Assembly: GCF_020283565.1 (NCBI RefSeq)
Contig: NC_060063.1
Location: 26,466,777 to 26,530,776, forward strand
Direction: 5' to 3'
Source: Trifolium pratense
Lineage: Eukaryota; Streptophyta; Magnoliopsida; Fabales; Fabaceae
Length of the DNA: 64,000 nt
Shown here: positions 22,540 to 33,619 of the stretch, one piece after another
Layout: each line of letters begins with the position of its first letter
Numbering within the stretch: the first letter of the stretch is position 1
Made by a program: the position numbers and the translations under genes
Notes under the pieces: model-generated
Seen by the model: the letters and a program-made list of their open reading frames with translations, nothing else
What the model was told of the DNA's origin: nothing
The model's database searches: none

Positions 22540-23870
22540 TCTACAAGTACACAGAATCGCAACCAAGTAATAAAGTGATAAGTTATCGTTCTCCACATGG
22601 ATTGTGCCAAAATTACTAGTTTCGCTTAGGAATTAGATAGTTTTGCATTCGCTTTGTTTGTTTGGAAGAGTTGTGCATAAAATAAATAGCATGAAAATAA
22701 AGGACAAATAATAAAATGGTGTGTGTGTATCCATGCGGGGTGGTTAAGTGTTTTCAAATCTCTCTCTTACTCTTGCTTGATAGTTGGTTGTTAATTTCCC
22801 TTGTTCCCCTCAATTAGGATTAGTCTATATAAATTAGGTTCATGAGCACTCTTTGCCTATTTCTATTACAATCTGAGAAGAGCCTAGTATAGGTTGCCTT
22901 TACGTTGTTTATATGTATCCTCGCCTCAACCGGTTCCACTTCTTCGTAGTTACTTATACTTAGGTATCCTTACCTTTGAGGCTCAATGGTTTCACAAGTT
23001 GTCACGTGTGCCTATACTAGTCATCACCCTAACTCATGTAGAATTGATTGTTCTTGTTATTAGCATTAATCCTACACTTAAACAACAGACACTGAATTTA
23101 ATGGTCTCCTTAAGAAGTTTGAATGTACGTCCTTCGTTCGGGACAATTAGCTTCATTTCCTATGCGATATCCACTAATTTTTCTTAGAGTTTATTCTAAT
23201 GTGATCAATATTAAAATAATGAATAAAAACCGAACAATAAAAGAGTTTATATAAGAACAATTGAATTTAACACCAAATTATACAATACCAAGCATTCGTA
23301 AGAGAGTTCATCGACTCCACCTAACCTAGAAAAAATAAATTACAAAGACAATAAAGAAAAAAACCTTATTGGCCTTGGAGTTCCTTGGCCCTCCTTGCCT
23401 TATCCTTAGAGTTCTCTTAACTCTAGAGTGAATATTGAATAGTGAATGAGAATGTTCTATTTATAGTTTTTCAGCTGGGTTTTGGGCTTTTCTGCGCGTC
23501 CATCGCACCTATCATGGCCACGATGACGTGTAATTTCGCCTCATCGTGGCCGCGATGGATCGTATCGTGGTATGATGGAAGATTTTCTCCAGATTTTTTG
23601 CTTTTTTCAACTGCCTTCATCGTGCAACGATGACAAGTCATCGTGGTACGATGGAAAAAATTTGTTGCAGATTTTCTTCAGTTTAAACCGCATTCTCATC
23701 GCGCCACGCTGGATCTCATCGTAGGTACGATGATTGCGCCGTTTATTATGTTTTTGCCATTTTTTGCTGTTTTTTTCACTTTTCTTGCTTTTGGGCCAAA
23801 TAATTTCACTTTTCCAGGTATTTGTTTGCTTTTGGACTTCAATTGCTATTAAGATTACCTTAAATTACTA
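22540..23870. mobile_element. Probable LTR-retrotransposon remnant
   Basis: The block starts with ctacaagtacacagaatcgcaa and taagttatcgttctccacatgg, a phrase typical of plant Ty3/gypsy LTR regions. It continues to a run of catcgtggcc/gcgatgg motifs at 23500-23730. It is non-coding and no matching second LTR or target duplication was found. The superfamily call is from general resemblance only. Confidence 0.4.
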
Positions 23871-23896
23871 CTAAAAACATCATATAATTGACTGTC

Positions 23897-24010
23897 ATAA
23901 TATGGCATCAAAACTTATGCAATCAACTTCTTAAAAATTTTAAAAATATTATTTTTAACTTAAAAGTTTCTTTTTTTAGTTTTCTTAACCAATGTCCTAG
24001 AACCCGTGAC
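23897..24010. repeat. Second copy of the 16615 repeat
   Basis: It shares with 16615-16745 the sequence order tgcaatcaacttcttaaaaa, a T-rich middle, and ttcttaaccaatgtcctag. It is more diverged in the terminal hairpin. Confidence 0.4.
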
Positions 24011-24457
24011 TTTTTTTTTAACATGTAGTATCATACTTGTTAGCAATTCCCTGTCAAAATATAAAGTAAAGTCGTTAATGAAAAATAAATAAACTGGAGC
24101 CGTCCAAAACTAAAGACATTCATATTTTATTTATCTATTTCATAAAAAGAGAAGGAAAAAAAAATACACATTCATATTTTCGGTGGGTAGTAGTAGCCAT
24201 GTGTCATACATTTCGAAAGAGTCCACCGCCGGTAAGTCTGCAACCACAACCAGCCAACCACTAATAATGCACGCCACTATTTCTCATACGACCATTAAAT
24301 TAAATTAAAAAATAGATTAAAAAATTAAAAGAAATTTATCCAACAATGAGAATAAGACATGGATAGATTTATAAGTGGTATTTATAAATTAATTTTTACT
24401 TCACTTAAAAATATTTCCTTCTAGAAATTTTTATATATAAGTATACTTCACTTATAA

Positions 24458-24462
<5 letters not shown>

Positions 24463-24523
<61 letters not shown>
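24463..24523. repeat. (TA)n microsatellite
   Basis: About 60 bp of uninterrupted ta dinucleotides, the longest simple repeat in the window. Shorter TA runs occur at about 9357-9380, 27703-27728 and 63474-63497. Confidence 0.9.
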
Positions 24524-24526
<3 letters not shown>

Positions 24527-24679
24527 ATTTTTATTGGTTGTTAGATAATTATCTACAATTTTTTTTTTAAAAATAATTTTAAAAAATCAACTAAATAAAT
24601 ATTAATCAATGAGATATCGCTCAAATCTATATTAGATTAAGAGTATTTTAAGCTTGGAATTTTTTTTGTGTAAATCAAA

Positions 24680-24855
24680 TATTCTCTGCATGTAACTGCA
24701 AAGACTAATCTCGAATATACTAGGACTTAAATGGACGGCAAATTCTCCGTAACAGTTTTAACATTGTTGCATGTCCAAGTCAAGGATTGAACACAAGACC
24801 TTAGTTAAGTTAGAAGAGATTCGCAACATCTCATCTAAATGCTATATTGTGTGTT
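24680..24855 (-). mobile_element. Decayed tRNA-derived SINE
   Basis: On the minus strand a B-box-like ggtcttgtgttcaatcctt precedes the tail motif gattagtctttgcagttaca, matching the order of the SINEs at 4190 and 42415. A T run at the low-coordinate side would be its poly(A) tail. Confidence 0.45.
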
Positions 24856-24859
24856 TTAA

Positions 24860-25435
24860 GCTTGGAACTTAGCTTACACTTATTTCTTCCTTTTCTTTTT
24901 CTATGTTACTTTGTAACACTACCAAAAAATATTAAGAGTATTTTGGAAATAACATTATTAATTTTCTAAAAAAAGCTTTACCAAATATAGTAAAATATTT
25001 GTTTATCAATTTAATTCATATACACAGTCAATATTAAATATTTTTATACTATGAATCAATTAGTATAACTTTTTCGATCCTTAAAAAATGTTTAACTTTT
25101 ATCATAATAATTTCCAAAATCATGCACGTGATTAGTTGTGATATATTGACAATATAAAATATTATGCTGACGTACATGTACAAAAATTGAACATTTTATT
25201 TACGTTTTGGATAATTAAAATATGAATTTTATTTTGAGTTTAATGAACATGTATTGATTGTAAAAAGTAGTTTTACAAAGTAATTCATTAAAAAAAACAT
25301 GTGATTTGAAGGAATGCAATATTTTTTCTTTTGAACAAGTCAAAATGAGATATGCATATATAAAAAAGTAATCTTCTCAGCACAAGGCGTGTCAAGGGAG
25401 ACTATAAAGTTACAAGAGAGTTCAAAATACAAAAC
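24860..25435. other. AT-rich intergenic sequence, nothing recognised
   Basis: No gene, RNA or bounded repeat seen. The stretch just above 25380 may include the 3' UTR of the minus-strand LINE. Confidence 0.4.
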
Positions 25436-25439
25436 AAAA

Positions 25440-26625
25440 CCATAGAGAAAACTATAGAAGGTCCATACAAATCAAATGACTAGACCGCCAAATATGAAAG
25501 TTCAAAGCTAAAGTATCATTCGTCGCTTTCAACCACCTATAAGATAAAGACTTGATCTTGTCCAACATCTGATGTACTGAATTTGTCGAGCCTCTAAACA
25601 ATCGATGGTTTCGTTCAGTCCACACAACCCACACGCAAGCAAGCCATATGAGCTGCATAAAAGAACGCCGTGCACGAGAACCCCCTGCTGAACTAGTAAA
25701 CTGCACAAAGTGATCCGAAATAGTCTGAGTAGTCACCAAAGAGGAGTCAATCCACGAATTGACAAGAGACCAAAGAGAACCAAAAGTGTTGCAAGATAAA
25801 AACACATGCTGAGCCGAATCGATCACTCCATATCTAGAAACACAATGATGAGCCTCATGAGATAAAATGCCTCGAGATACCAGATTTGCTTTGGTAGGTA
25901 ACCTGTCCCGCAAGAGTCGCCACACAAAAATGGAAACCTTCAAAGGAACCCAAGAGTGCCAAATAAGGCCTGCCGCAGTATCCAAAATGACCCCGTCCTG
26001 AGCCGTCAACAACTGATATGCACCACGGACCGTATAGCCTATATCCAAGTCCGGCTGCCACTGCCATCTATCTGGAATAAGATCCTGCAAGGAGAAATGA
26101 AAAAGTAAAGTCTGACACTCCCCCAACATCTCCTCCTTCCACGTCCTCAACTGACGCCACCACACCCACGCCTCTCCACCTGCCCCCACCATAAAGAGTA
26201 CATCTTAGCTACTGGAGCCGATTTGTTCTCTGCCAAGTCAAACAACCTCCCAAACCGCTCGCACAAAGGGATCCCATCCACCCAGGGATCAAGCCAAAAG
26301 AAAGTGTCAGACTCATCCCCCACCTTTCTCGAAATATGTTCCCTAAACCACCCTCTCCCTGGCTCACCTCCACCATCCCGAATACGCGCTAACTCCCTCC
26401 ACCACGTGGACCCTCTCGTTCCTCCCTCTCTCAACCTACCTCTCTCCACCCCATAACGTGCTGCCAACACTCGAAACCACAAATCATCCCTATCCACTAG
26501 CATCCTCCAACACCACTTGCCTAACAAAGCCAGGTTAAACTCCCTCAACTGTCTAACCCCCATACTCATTTCGTAAGAAAATAGTTTTCCAGTTAATCCA
26601 CGATATTTTCCTAAAGTCCTCACTC

Positions 26626-26656
<31 letters not shown>

Positions 26657-27325
26657 AATTTTTTAAATTAAAATAGATTCAATAGAGGAGATAGTACCGG
26701 AAGGAGCTTTGAAAAATGAAAGAGCATAGACATGCAGAGAGGTCAAAACAGACTTAAGCAGAACCAGACGACCACCAAAAGAAAGGAAGCGACTCTTCCA
26801 ACCAGATAAACGATTCTTTAAACGAGCTAACATAGGTTCCGAAAAAACTCAACCGCCGCGGATCACCCCCAATAGGAAGGCCCAGATAAATGAAAGGAAT
26901 CTTTCCCACGCTACAGCACAGAGCTGACGCCGCCTCACCTAACTAGGTAGCAGGAATATTAACCCCAACCAACATGCTTTTGTTGAAGTTAACCTTCAAC
27001 CCCCGACATAGTCTCGAAAAGCACAACAACAGCTCGCAAAGCACGAACGTTCGCCCAACTTTTAGTCCCCATCAGAAGCGTATCATCGACGAATTGAAGG
27101 TGTGAAACCGACACTGGGGCGAGGTCAACAACACTATATCTCGTGAATAAGTTGCGCTCCACCATGACCTCCATCAGAACATATAAGCCCTCCGCAGCCA
27201 GAAGAAAAAGGAAGGGGGATAAAGGATCCCCTTGTCTTAAGCCCCTCTCAAAAGGAAACTCACCTATTAGACTTCCATTAACTAAGACAGACAATGTCGC
27301 CAACACATTCATTGAATGCCAATGT
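25440..27325 (-). pseudogene. 5'-truncated LINE ORF2 pseudogene
   Basis: Read on the minus strand it encodes, in order, the C-terminal half of a plant non-LTR ORF2. First are reverse transcriptase palm motifs (SVLVNGSLIGEF, LRQGDPLSPFLFLLAAEGL, and the catalytic FVDD at about 27082-27093). Next come VNFNKSMLVGVNIPA, IPFIYLGLPIGGDPRR, RQLREFNLALLGKWCWRM and a zf-RVT-like domain (WHSWVPLKVSIFVWRLLRDRLPT ending in LACVWVVWTERNHRLF). Frameshifts separate the three ORFs and a 22-base G / 12-base T tract interrupts the thumb-proximal region. The 5' half is missing, replaced at about 27345 by a SINE tail. The long ORFs (246, 158 and 107 residues) imply moderate age. Not functional. Confidence 0.88.
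26625..26664. repeat. C22-A12-T6 homopolymer tract
   Basis: 22 consecutive C, then 12 A, then 6 T, inside the LINE pseudogene where the family has a Phe-Trp-Gly-Gly-rich stretch. Likely slippage expansion, or an assembly artefact. Confidence 0.85.
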
Positions 27326-27344
27326 AAAACTTATACACTTCTTC

Positions 27345-27465
27345 TTCTTTTTTTTTTTTTTTTTTTATAGCTACACGAAATGACAAATCTATCATAAACT
27401 CACTTACATACATTGGAGAGGTTAAGGTGCGAACCTCGATCATAGCGTCCGACCTAATAATTTTG
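27345..27465 (-). mobile_element. SINE-like insertion at the LINE 5' edge
   Basis: On the minus strand it carries a B-box-like gaggttcgcacc and ends in a long A tract (T run at 27347-27366 on the plus strand). Its tail abuts the truncated end of the LINE. Confidence 0.45.
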
Positions 27466-27960
27466 TCATTTTTTTTATACATATTTTAATTTCTCTATTT
27501 TTTCCCTACATTTCTTAACATAAAAGATATAATTAATTTTTTGCATTAGCAAAATTAAAACATTTACTTCCCTATTCCTTTTTTTTTTTTTTATAATTTC
27601 CCTATTCCTTTTTTGGTATAAAGTTGTATTCCTTATTTATTTTTTTGGGTACAAATTAATTCCTTATTCTAAGCATAGTAAATATAAATTATATATACAC
27701 TTAAATATATATATATATATATATATATTATATGGAAAATTGTCTCAAAATTTTTTGACACAAAAAAAAAAAAGATTATATATGGAAAAAATACAATATA
27801 CTACCAAAAAATATAAATTAACTATTAGACGTTACTTAGCACATGCACTACCGTCAATCTCAACGGCGTGAAAAACACCGTTACCTTTACTCCTCTTTTC
27901 GTACTAGATTCAAAATTCTCCCGAACCTAAGGTTCGGAATCAAAACCTAGTTAAACACAA
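27466..27960. other. AT-rich sequence upstream of the reticulon gene
   Basis: No gene seen; poly(T) and a (TA)n run at about 27703-27728. The last 100 bp are presumably proximal promoter. Confidence 0.5.
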
Positions 27961-27971
27961 CACTATAAAAA
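27961..27971 (+). promoter_or_regulatory. TATA box of the reticulon gene
   Basis: cactataaaaa lies 126-136 bases upstream of the ATG at 28097, leaving space for a leader of about 100 bases that is rich in CA and CT as in many plant genes. Confidence 0.6.
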
Positions 27972-28096
27972 CGCACACCGAGATTCTCGCCAATAACAAA
28001 CAACACTTCACTCGTTTCAATACTCTTTCAAAACCGATAGAGAAATTTTTTCCCAATTTTGTTCCTTTTCCTGAGATTTAGGGTTTTCGGAGAAAA

Positions 28097-30266
28097 ATGG
28101 CTGACGAATCAGAAAGCACGGTGACCGCGGTGAGTCGTGACGGCGGCGATTCGTTGCTTGAAAAGATCACTGAGAAACTTCACTTTGATGATTCTTCCTC
28201 CGATTCATCGGATTCACATTCTGATACCGATAAACCGGTTGTTGAGTCCGTTAAGGAGAAGGTTTTTCGTCTTTTTGGAAGGGAGAAGCCTGTTCATTCT
28301 GTCCTTGGTGGAGGAAAGCGTATGAATTTTTCTCACTATGTTGTTTACTTGTTGTTTTGGTTGAGATCTGTGAAAAAAGTAATATTTTGAATTGAATGCT
28401 GCATTTTGATTTATTATATTAATGTGAATGATAATGTTGTTTGGTTAAGATCTTTAAAGATATTAACCCACTTGGGTTGGTCTGGTATTGGCTTGGACCT
28501 GGGAGTGTGCTCCTCCTTAAGGTCTGAGGTTCGATTATCTCCGGTGCTAATTTTGGTGGGTTAGTTTAGCTTCTTAAAAAAAAAAAAGATCTTTAAAGAT
28601 ATTTATGTATGAGATTGAATTGTAGATCTTTTAGTGTTAGGTATTTACTACTGTTGAATCTATATGAGCATTTGTATGTGGTCAATTTCTATGAATCTTG
28701 AGTGACTGTTTGGATAAATTTGCAACTTTTAACATAAGTGCTTATCAGGATAAGTGCACATGAATAAGCTTGCATAAGCTATTTGTATAGTAAAAGATAA
28801 AATAATGATAAATTGTTCTTATAATATATGCTACTTTTCATAAGCTATATCAAAGAACTTATGAAAATAAGCTGAAAACCTTGTGAAGATTATCATAAGT
28901 TGTTTTTATAAGTTTTCCCAAACAGTCTCACAAAACTTATAGCTTGTTTTTATAAGCTCAAGTAAGTCAATCCAAACAGACCCCAATTTTGTCCCTTTTT
29001 TTGTTAGCTAGTCCATTGAATTGTATCTAGTAATCATGATTGATCTATGATGTCTAAACTGGGTAATTTGTGGAATAATGTGATTATGATTCTTACTTTT
29101 ACTGCTATACTTTTGTTGATTTGCTTCTCACTCATTATTGATTCATGAATCATGATATATGCCTCTAGAAAAAGAGCCAAAATTTTTAATTTTTGGCTAT
29201 GAGATTGCTTATTTATCTGATGGGCAATTATGAATTGCAGCTGCTGATGTGTTCTTATGGAAGAACAAGAAGATATCTGCTGGAGCACTTGGTGTAGCAA
29301 CTGCAATTTGGGTGTTTTTTGAGCTGCTTGAATATCACTTTCTTACTCTCATTTGTCACATATCGATTTTGGTGCTTGCCCTGTTGTTTTTGTGGTCCAA
29401 TGCTCATACCTTCCTTCATAAGTAAGACTTTGTAGTACTTATTGATCTATCTATTAAATCAACGCACAATTGTGCATGTTAGAATATAAGCTCTTGTCTA
29501 ACCATTTGCATGTGATAAATATCAAATAATGTTTTGTAGGACTCCACCTCGCATACCAGTGGTTCATCTACCAGAGGAACCAGTTTTGCAAATTGCATCT
29601 GCATTGAGAATTGAAATCAACCGAGGATTTTCTGCCTTGCATAATATTGCTTCTGGAAGAGATTTGAAGAAATTCTTCATTGTATGTAACCTGCTTACTT
29701 GCTAGTCCTTTCACACATTAAATATTATTTACATAATGTAGTCTTCAGAAAAGAATCGATGACAGGGGATCATTACGTAATAATTTTCATGATAATTATG
29801 TAATAATTTCCAACTAGAATTATGGTTTTTAATCTACTGTTGGTATAATTTTGAATTTTCGTAAAGAACTAAACTATTGTTGTCATGTTATTGATTTCTG
29901 CTAAGGATTTTGTTGTTGATGTCATGTTAGGTTGTTTTTGGCTTGTGGATTGTATCAATTGTGGGGAGCTGGACCAATTTCTTGACCCTTTTCTACATAA
30001 GTAAGAATAATTATATTAAGCTGATTATAAGCTTTTTTTTTTGGTTATCAACTGAATTCTCACTGATTTCACATTCTTCATTTGCAGCTTTTGTTTTGTT
30101 GCACACTGTTCCTTTTGTGTATGATAAGTATGAGGACAAGATAGACCCTCTGGCCGAAAAAGCATTCATTGAGATTAAAAAGCAGTATGCAGTGTTTGAT
30201 GAAAAGGTCTTAAGTAAGGTCTTGAGTAAGATTCCAATAGGTGCATTGAAAGGTAAGTTAGCTTAG
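28097..30266 (+). CDS. Reticulon-like protein B (RTNLB)
   Basis: Five exons joined by GT-AG introns: 28097-28319, 29241-29421, 29540-29681, 29931-30000 and 30088-30266. They give a 264-residue reticulon. Exon 1 encodes a Ser/Asp-rich cytosolic N-terminus and [20 protein letters not shown]. Exons 2-5 encode the reticulon homology domain: [15 protein letters not shown], a first long hydrophobic hairpin ([11 protein letters not shown] ... LALLFLW), the loop with [20 protein letters not shown], a second hydrophobic hairpin, and the C-terminal [17 protein letters not shown]...[12 protein letters not shown]. Plant reticulons wedge into the ER membrane and shape tubules. Reading phase is kept across every junction. 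Intron 1 (921 bp) hosts a SINE and a MITE. Near the C-terminus KVLS is duplicated in tandem. Expression is probably broad, with the TATA box at 27961. Confidence 0.95.
28465..28585 (+). mobile_element. SINE in reticulon intron 1
   Basis: A-box-like ttggtctggtattggcttgg, B box gaggttcgattat and a terminal A tract. An 18-bp target duplication aagatctttaaagatatt flanks it at 28447-28464 and 28586-28603. Well preserved and probably young. Confidence 0.85.
28704..28981. mobile_element. MITE in reticulon intron 1
   Basis: Left end gactgtttggat and inverted right end gtctgtttggat match at 11 of 12 positions. The interior repeats ataagct/agcttat and can fold back. Target duplication not resolved. 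Confidence 0.6.
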
Positions 30267-30429
30267 TGTTGAAGGATGTGTGCTCCTGATGATAGAAGAA
30301 AAAAAAAAGGCTCCGTTTGAATGTTTTATATATAGAGCCTTGTTTTGGGTTGTTTCTAGGCGGGTATTGATACTCGCGAAGATGTAGTTTAAAATTTTGC
30401 ATATGGATTTTATTGGCTACATTGTTGAA

Positions 30430-31440
30430 CATCTTGTAGTCCTTAATTTATTAGCTGCTAGTTTGCTGTTGTAAGTTAAACATATTCATGTTAAAGTTTT
30501 ATTGATAAAATATTTGGTTTTTTCATGTGTCTTTTGCTGTGGAAAAAAGTTCAGAAGTGAACTGATGATTCAATATATATTTTAAATTTTATTGAATGAA
30601 TAAGTTGTTGCTTTGTTATTTTAAAAATTAAATTGTTTAAAGGAGAACTTTTCAAGTTAAGGCATTAATCTTTTTCATTGTGATGTTTGTTTCATGGTTT
30701 AAAAATTCACTCATGAAAAACTTTTCTTAAAAATAACAAAGTAACATAATTCCTTGATATGTTTTAGAAAATGTGTTTGGCTAATACTCATGACATTTTT
30801 TGGAATTATTTGTAAGAACAATTATATTGGGCAGTTATCTTCATGAGCAAGTTATTTTGTTCATTCATCCCAAATCTGATGAATCTTGTGCATCCTTGGA
30901 TAGGAATGAATTTGCTAGTCTAGGAACTATTTTTTATTTGAATTGGGAACAATGCACACCAATAAAAAATAAAAACCATTGTTTTCAATGCCATTCGATG
31001 AACTTAGAATTAATTTTTACCGGAATGGGTGGGCAGTTCAATTAGTTTGAATGAAGTTAAAAAAGTTGGAGGTCTTGGATTTTTTTTTGGACGAAGAAGA
31101 AAACTATTAATCTAATAAACTATCAGCGACCATTTTCAAAAAAATTGTTCCAAAATCAATATTGATGTTTTTTTACTGCGAAATCCATTATTCGATATGT
31201 TTTTTTACAGGTTTCACTTTCGAGATTCAATGCCTCTGCATATGAGCTGGGTCAATATTATATCACTGAAGGGGATGGACCCAAGTGTATTGGGATGGAA
31301 GATTATTATTTTTTAAAAAAAATAAAATTTAAGATCAGAGGATGGTGTCCAAGTTTAAGGCCGGGAAGATTTTATAGTTTAAAGAACATTTACAAAGTTA
31401 TTTATATTTACTTCCCTCTAAAAATACTGGCAGAGTTTAA
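30430..31440. other. Reticulon 3' flank and intergenic sequence
   Basis: No gene recognised; the 81-residue ORF at 30800-31045 has no known relatives. Confidence 0.5.
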
Positions 31441-31445
31441 GCCAC

Positions 31446-31535
31446 TAGGTTTGGTCTAGTGGTGAGGGGTTTGAGTAGTACGTTATAGGTCCTCGGTTCG
31501 ATCTCCAACTCATTGTAAACAAAAAAAAAAAAAAA
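31446..31535 (+). mobile_element. Short tRNA-derived SINE
   Basis: A canonical A box (tggtctagtggtgagg) and B box (cggttcgatctcc) about 40 bases apart are followed by a short 3' unit and a 14-base or longer A tail. Both promoter boxes are intact. Confidence 0.7.
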
Positions 31536-31907
31536 CTAGTGAAGATTGAACGCTTAGCAGTGAAAAGTGGAAAATTCAAGGTTTGAAATTTAACCCCATT
31601 AAATAATGTCTTTAGTAACTACCAACTGAGCTATCTTATCGGACTGTAGCATATTTTTTAATTGGACATATTGTAATATTTTATGGGTCAGGTTAACATG
31701 TGTATTTAAGGTTCTAAATATAGAAAATTGTATTTAATGTTAGAATTTTTTTTAATGTCTAAGAAGTTAAATGCAGAAGTTTCAAGATATTGTTTCTAAT
31801 TTTACTTCCTTAACATGTGCTGAGATATTGAATCCGATGAATCTTGGAGCATGTGTAGCTCAAGTCACTATATATGTACAAGTGACAAAACACTTCTTCG
31901 GAGGACC

Positions 31908-32605
31908 ACAACTTTCACTTAGAAGTAACTCGAGGTCCAAATGAATTGCATAGTTGATCTAAAGACGAGCTTGGTGTAGTTGATCAAGGAGACACTCAAC
32001 ATGATTTGAATGGTCAAGATGAGCTAGGAACTTTGAAGTTCACAACTTTCACTTAGAAGTAACTCGAGGTCCAAATGAATTGCATAGTAATCTAAAGACG
32101 AGTTTGATGTAGTTGATCAAGGAGGCACTCAACATGATTTGAATGGTCAAGATGAGCTAGGAACTTTGAAGTTGGAGCTGAACATGACCTGAGCAAATTG
32201 GGTTAGACATGTTGAAGGTGGAGTTCAACATGGCTTTTATGATCAAGTTGAGCTAGACATGCTAAATGTGGAGCTCAGTGTGGCCTGTATGATCAAGTTG
32301 AACTAGACATGTTGAAAGTCCTGGATAATCATTGATCAATTTGAGCTAGACATACTAAAGGTGAAACTCAACGTGATCTAGATGATCAAGCTGAGGTTTT
32401 AGGTGGAGCGCAACGTAACTTGGATGATCAAACTGAACTAGGCATACTAAACGTGAAGCACAACGTGACCTAAATGATCAAGCTAAGTTAGACGTATTGA
32501 ATGTGGAACTCAACGTAACCTGGATTGTCACCCTAAGATAGACATGCTAAAGGTGGAGCTCAAACATAACCTAAAGATCAATCTGAATTAGACATATCCA
32601 ATGGT
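31908..32605. repeat. Two-tier tandem array
   Basis: 31908-32039 and 32040-32172 are near-identical ~132-bp copies beginning acaactttcacttagaagta. They are followed to 32605 by about eight diverged ~50-55-bp units with the phrase ctcaacgtgacctggatgat, caagctgagctagac and atgctaaaggtgga. The longer unit itself contains the gatcaa/gagctag theme, so the two tiers share an origin. No stable ORF crosses the array. Confidence 0.75.
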
Positions 32606-32609
32606 ATAA

Positions 32610-33600
32610 ATCAATAGAGTTCACATGGTAGTCCTACGTAATAATTAGAAAATTTCCTGCATTTTCACTTACTACTTTTCTATTATTATAAGGAAAAAAA
32701 AAAGGTCAGTAGATTAATCTACAAGCCAAAATCAGTCAAGAATATAATTGCAGTTTTTCTGCATTCTACTTTCTATGGTCGCTATATATTCAAACCACCT
32801 CAGATCTCAATTGGATACCACGCCACTTTCTCGAATCTGTCTATTTCTTTTACCAAACTTTCTGGAATTTTTATAAGTTTAATCCACTAAATGAGTACCT
32901 CTTCCAACTGTAATTTAAACCTTAATTTGTCATGTTGACATAGTTTAACCCCTTTTATTAGTCTCAACGTGTGTTGATACTTCTTACTTTCCAAGATTTT
33001 TTTATCAAGTTGTCAGTGGCTAAAATTTCACCTTATTATAAAACATGTGATGTACTTACCAATAAAATTTAGTGATGATAACTTCAATAAAATATAAATC
33101 TGAAATTTTAGGCTGACTACTTTCCCAGCATATATTCTCATGACATGCTTACACATGAAGCTTTTTTTCTGGTAGAAGCATACACATGAAGCGTGTTTCT
33201 ATCAAATTATTAGATGAAGTTTGAAAACATTTGCTGAATTCAATACCATAAGATTAGATTATAATTATATGATGTATATGCACATGAAACATTTTGTCAA
33301 AAATGAATATGCATTATAAAATAGAGAACATATTATAGCTACAGACTAGTTTAAGTTATATAAATTGAAGAAATAGAATGATATTATTAGACATATACAC
33401 CAGGATTTTTTTCTTTCAAAATTATATGTGAATGCACACAAGAATAGCGAGATAATGAAGGCAATGAAAACAAAAAACTTTAGAAGTTCCCCCTGGGCCC
33501 CTTTTGTGAAAAGAACTCTCATCTTGACTGAGAAAGAGATAATTGAACAAGATTACATGCCTACCATTATACAAACAATTATATATACCTTAGATTAAGT
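32610..33600. other. Intergenic, 3' flank of the golgin gene
   Basis: No gene seen. The part next to 33620 is the probable 3' UTR of the minus-strand gene. Confidence 0.5.
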
Positions 33601-33619
33601 GCAAGATCCGGTGTCTATA

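Noticed and set aside
25452..26192. Host gene for a 246-residue zinc-knuckle-like protein
   Set aside because: The sequence is the zf-RVT part of a LINE and continues in register into reverse transcriptase fragments upstream.
31446..31535. Functional tRNA gene from A and B boxes
   Set aside because: No cloverleaf arms or acceptor stem can be drawn and a poly(A) tail follows; it is a SINE.
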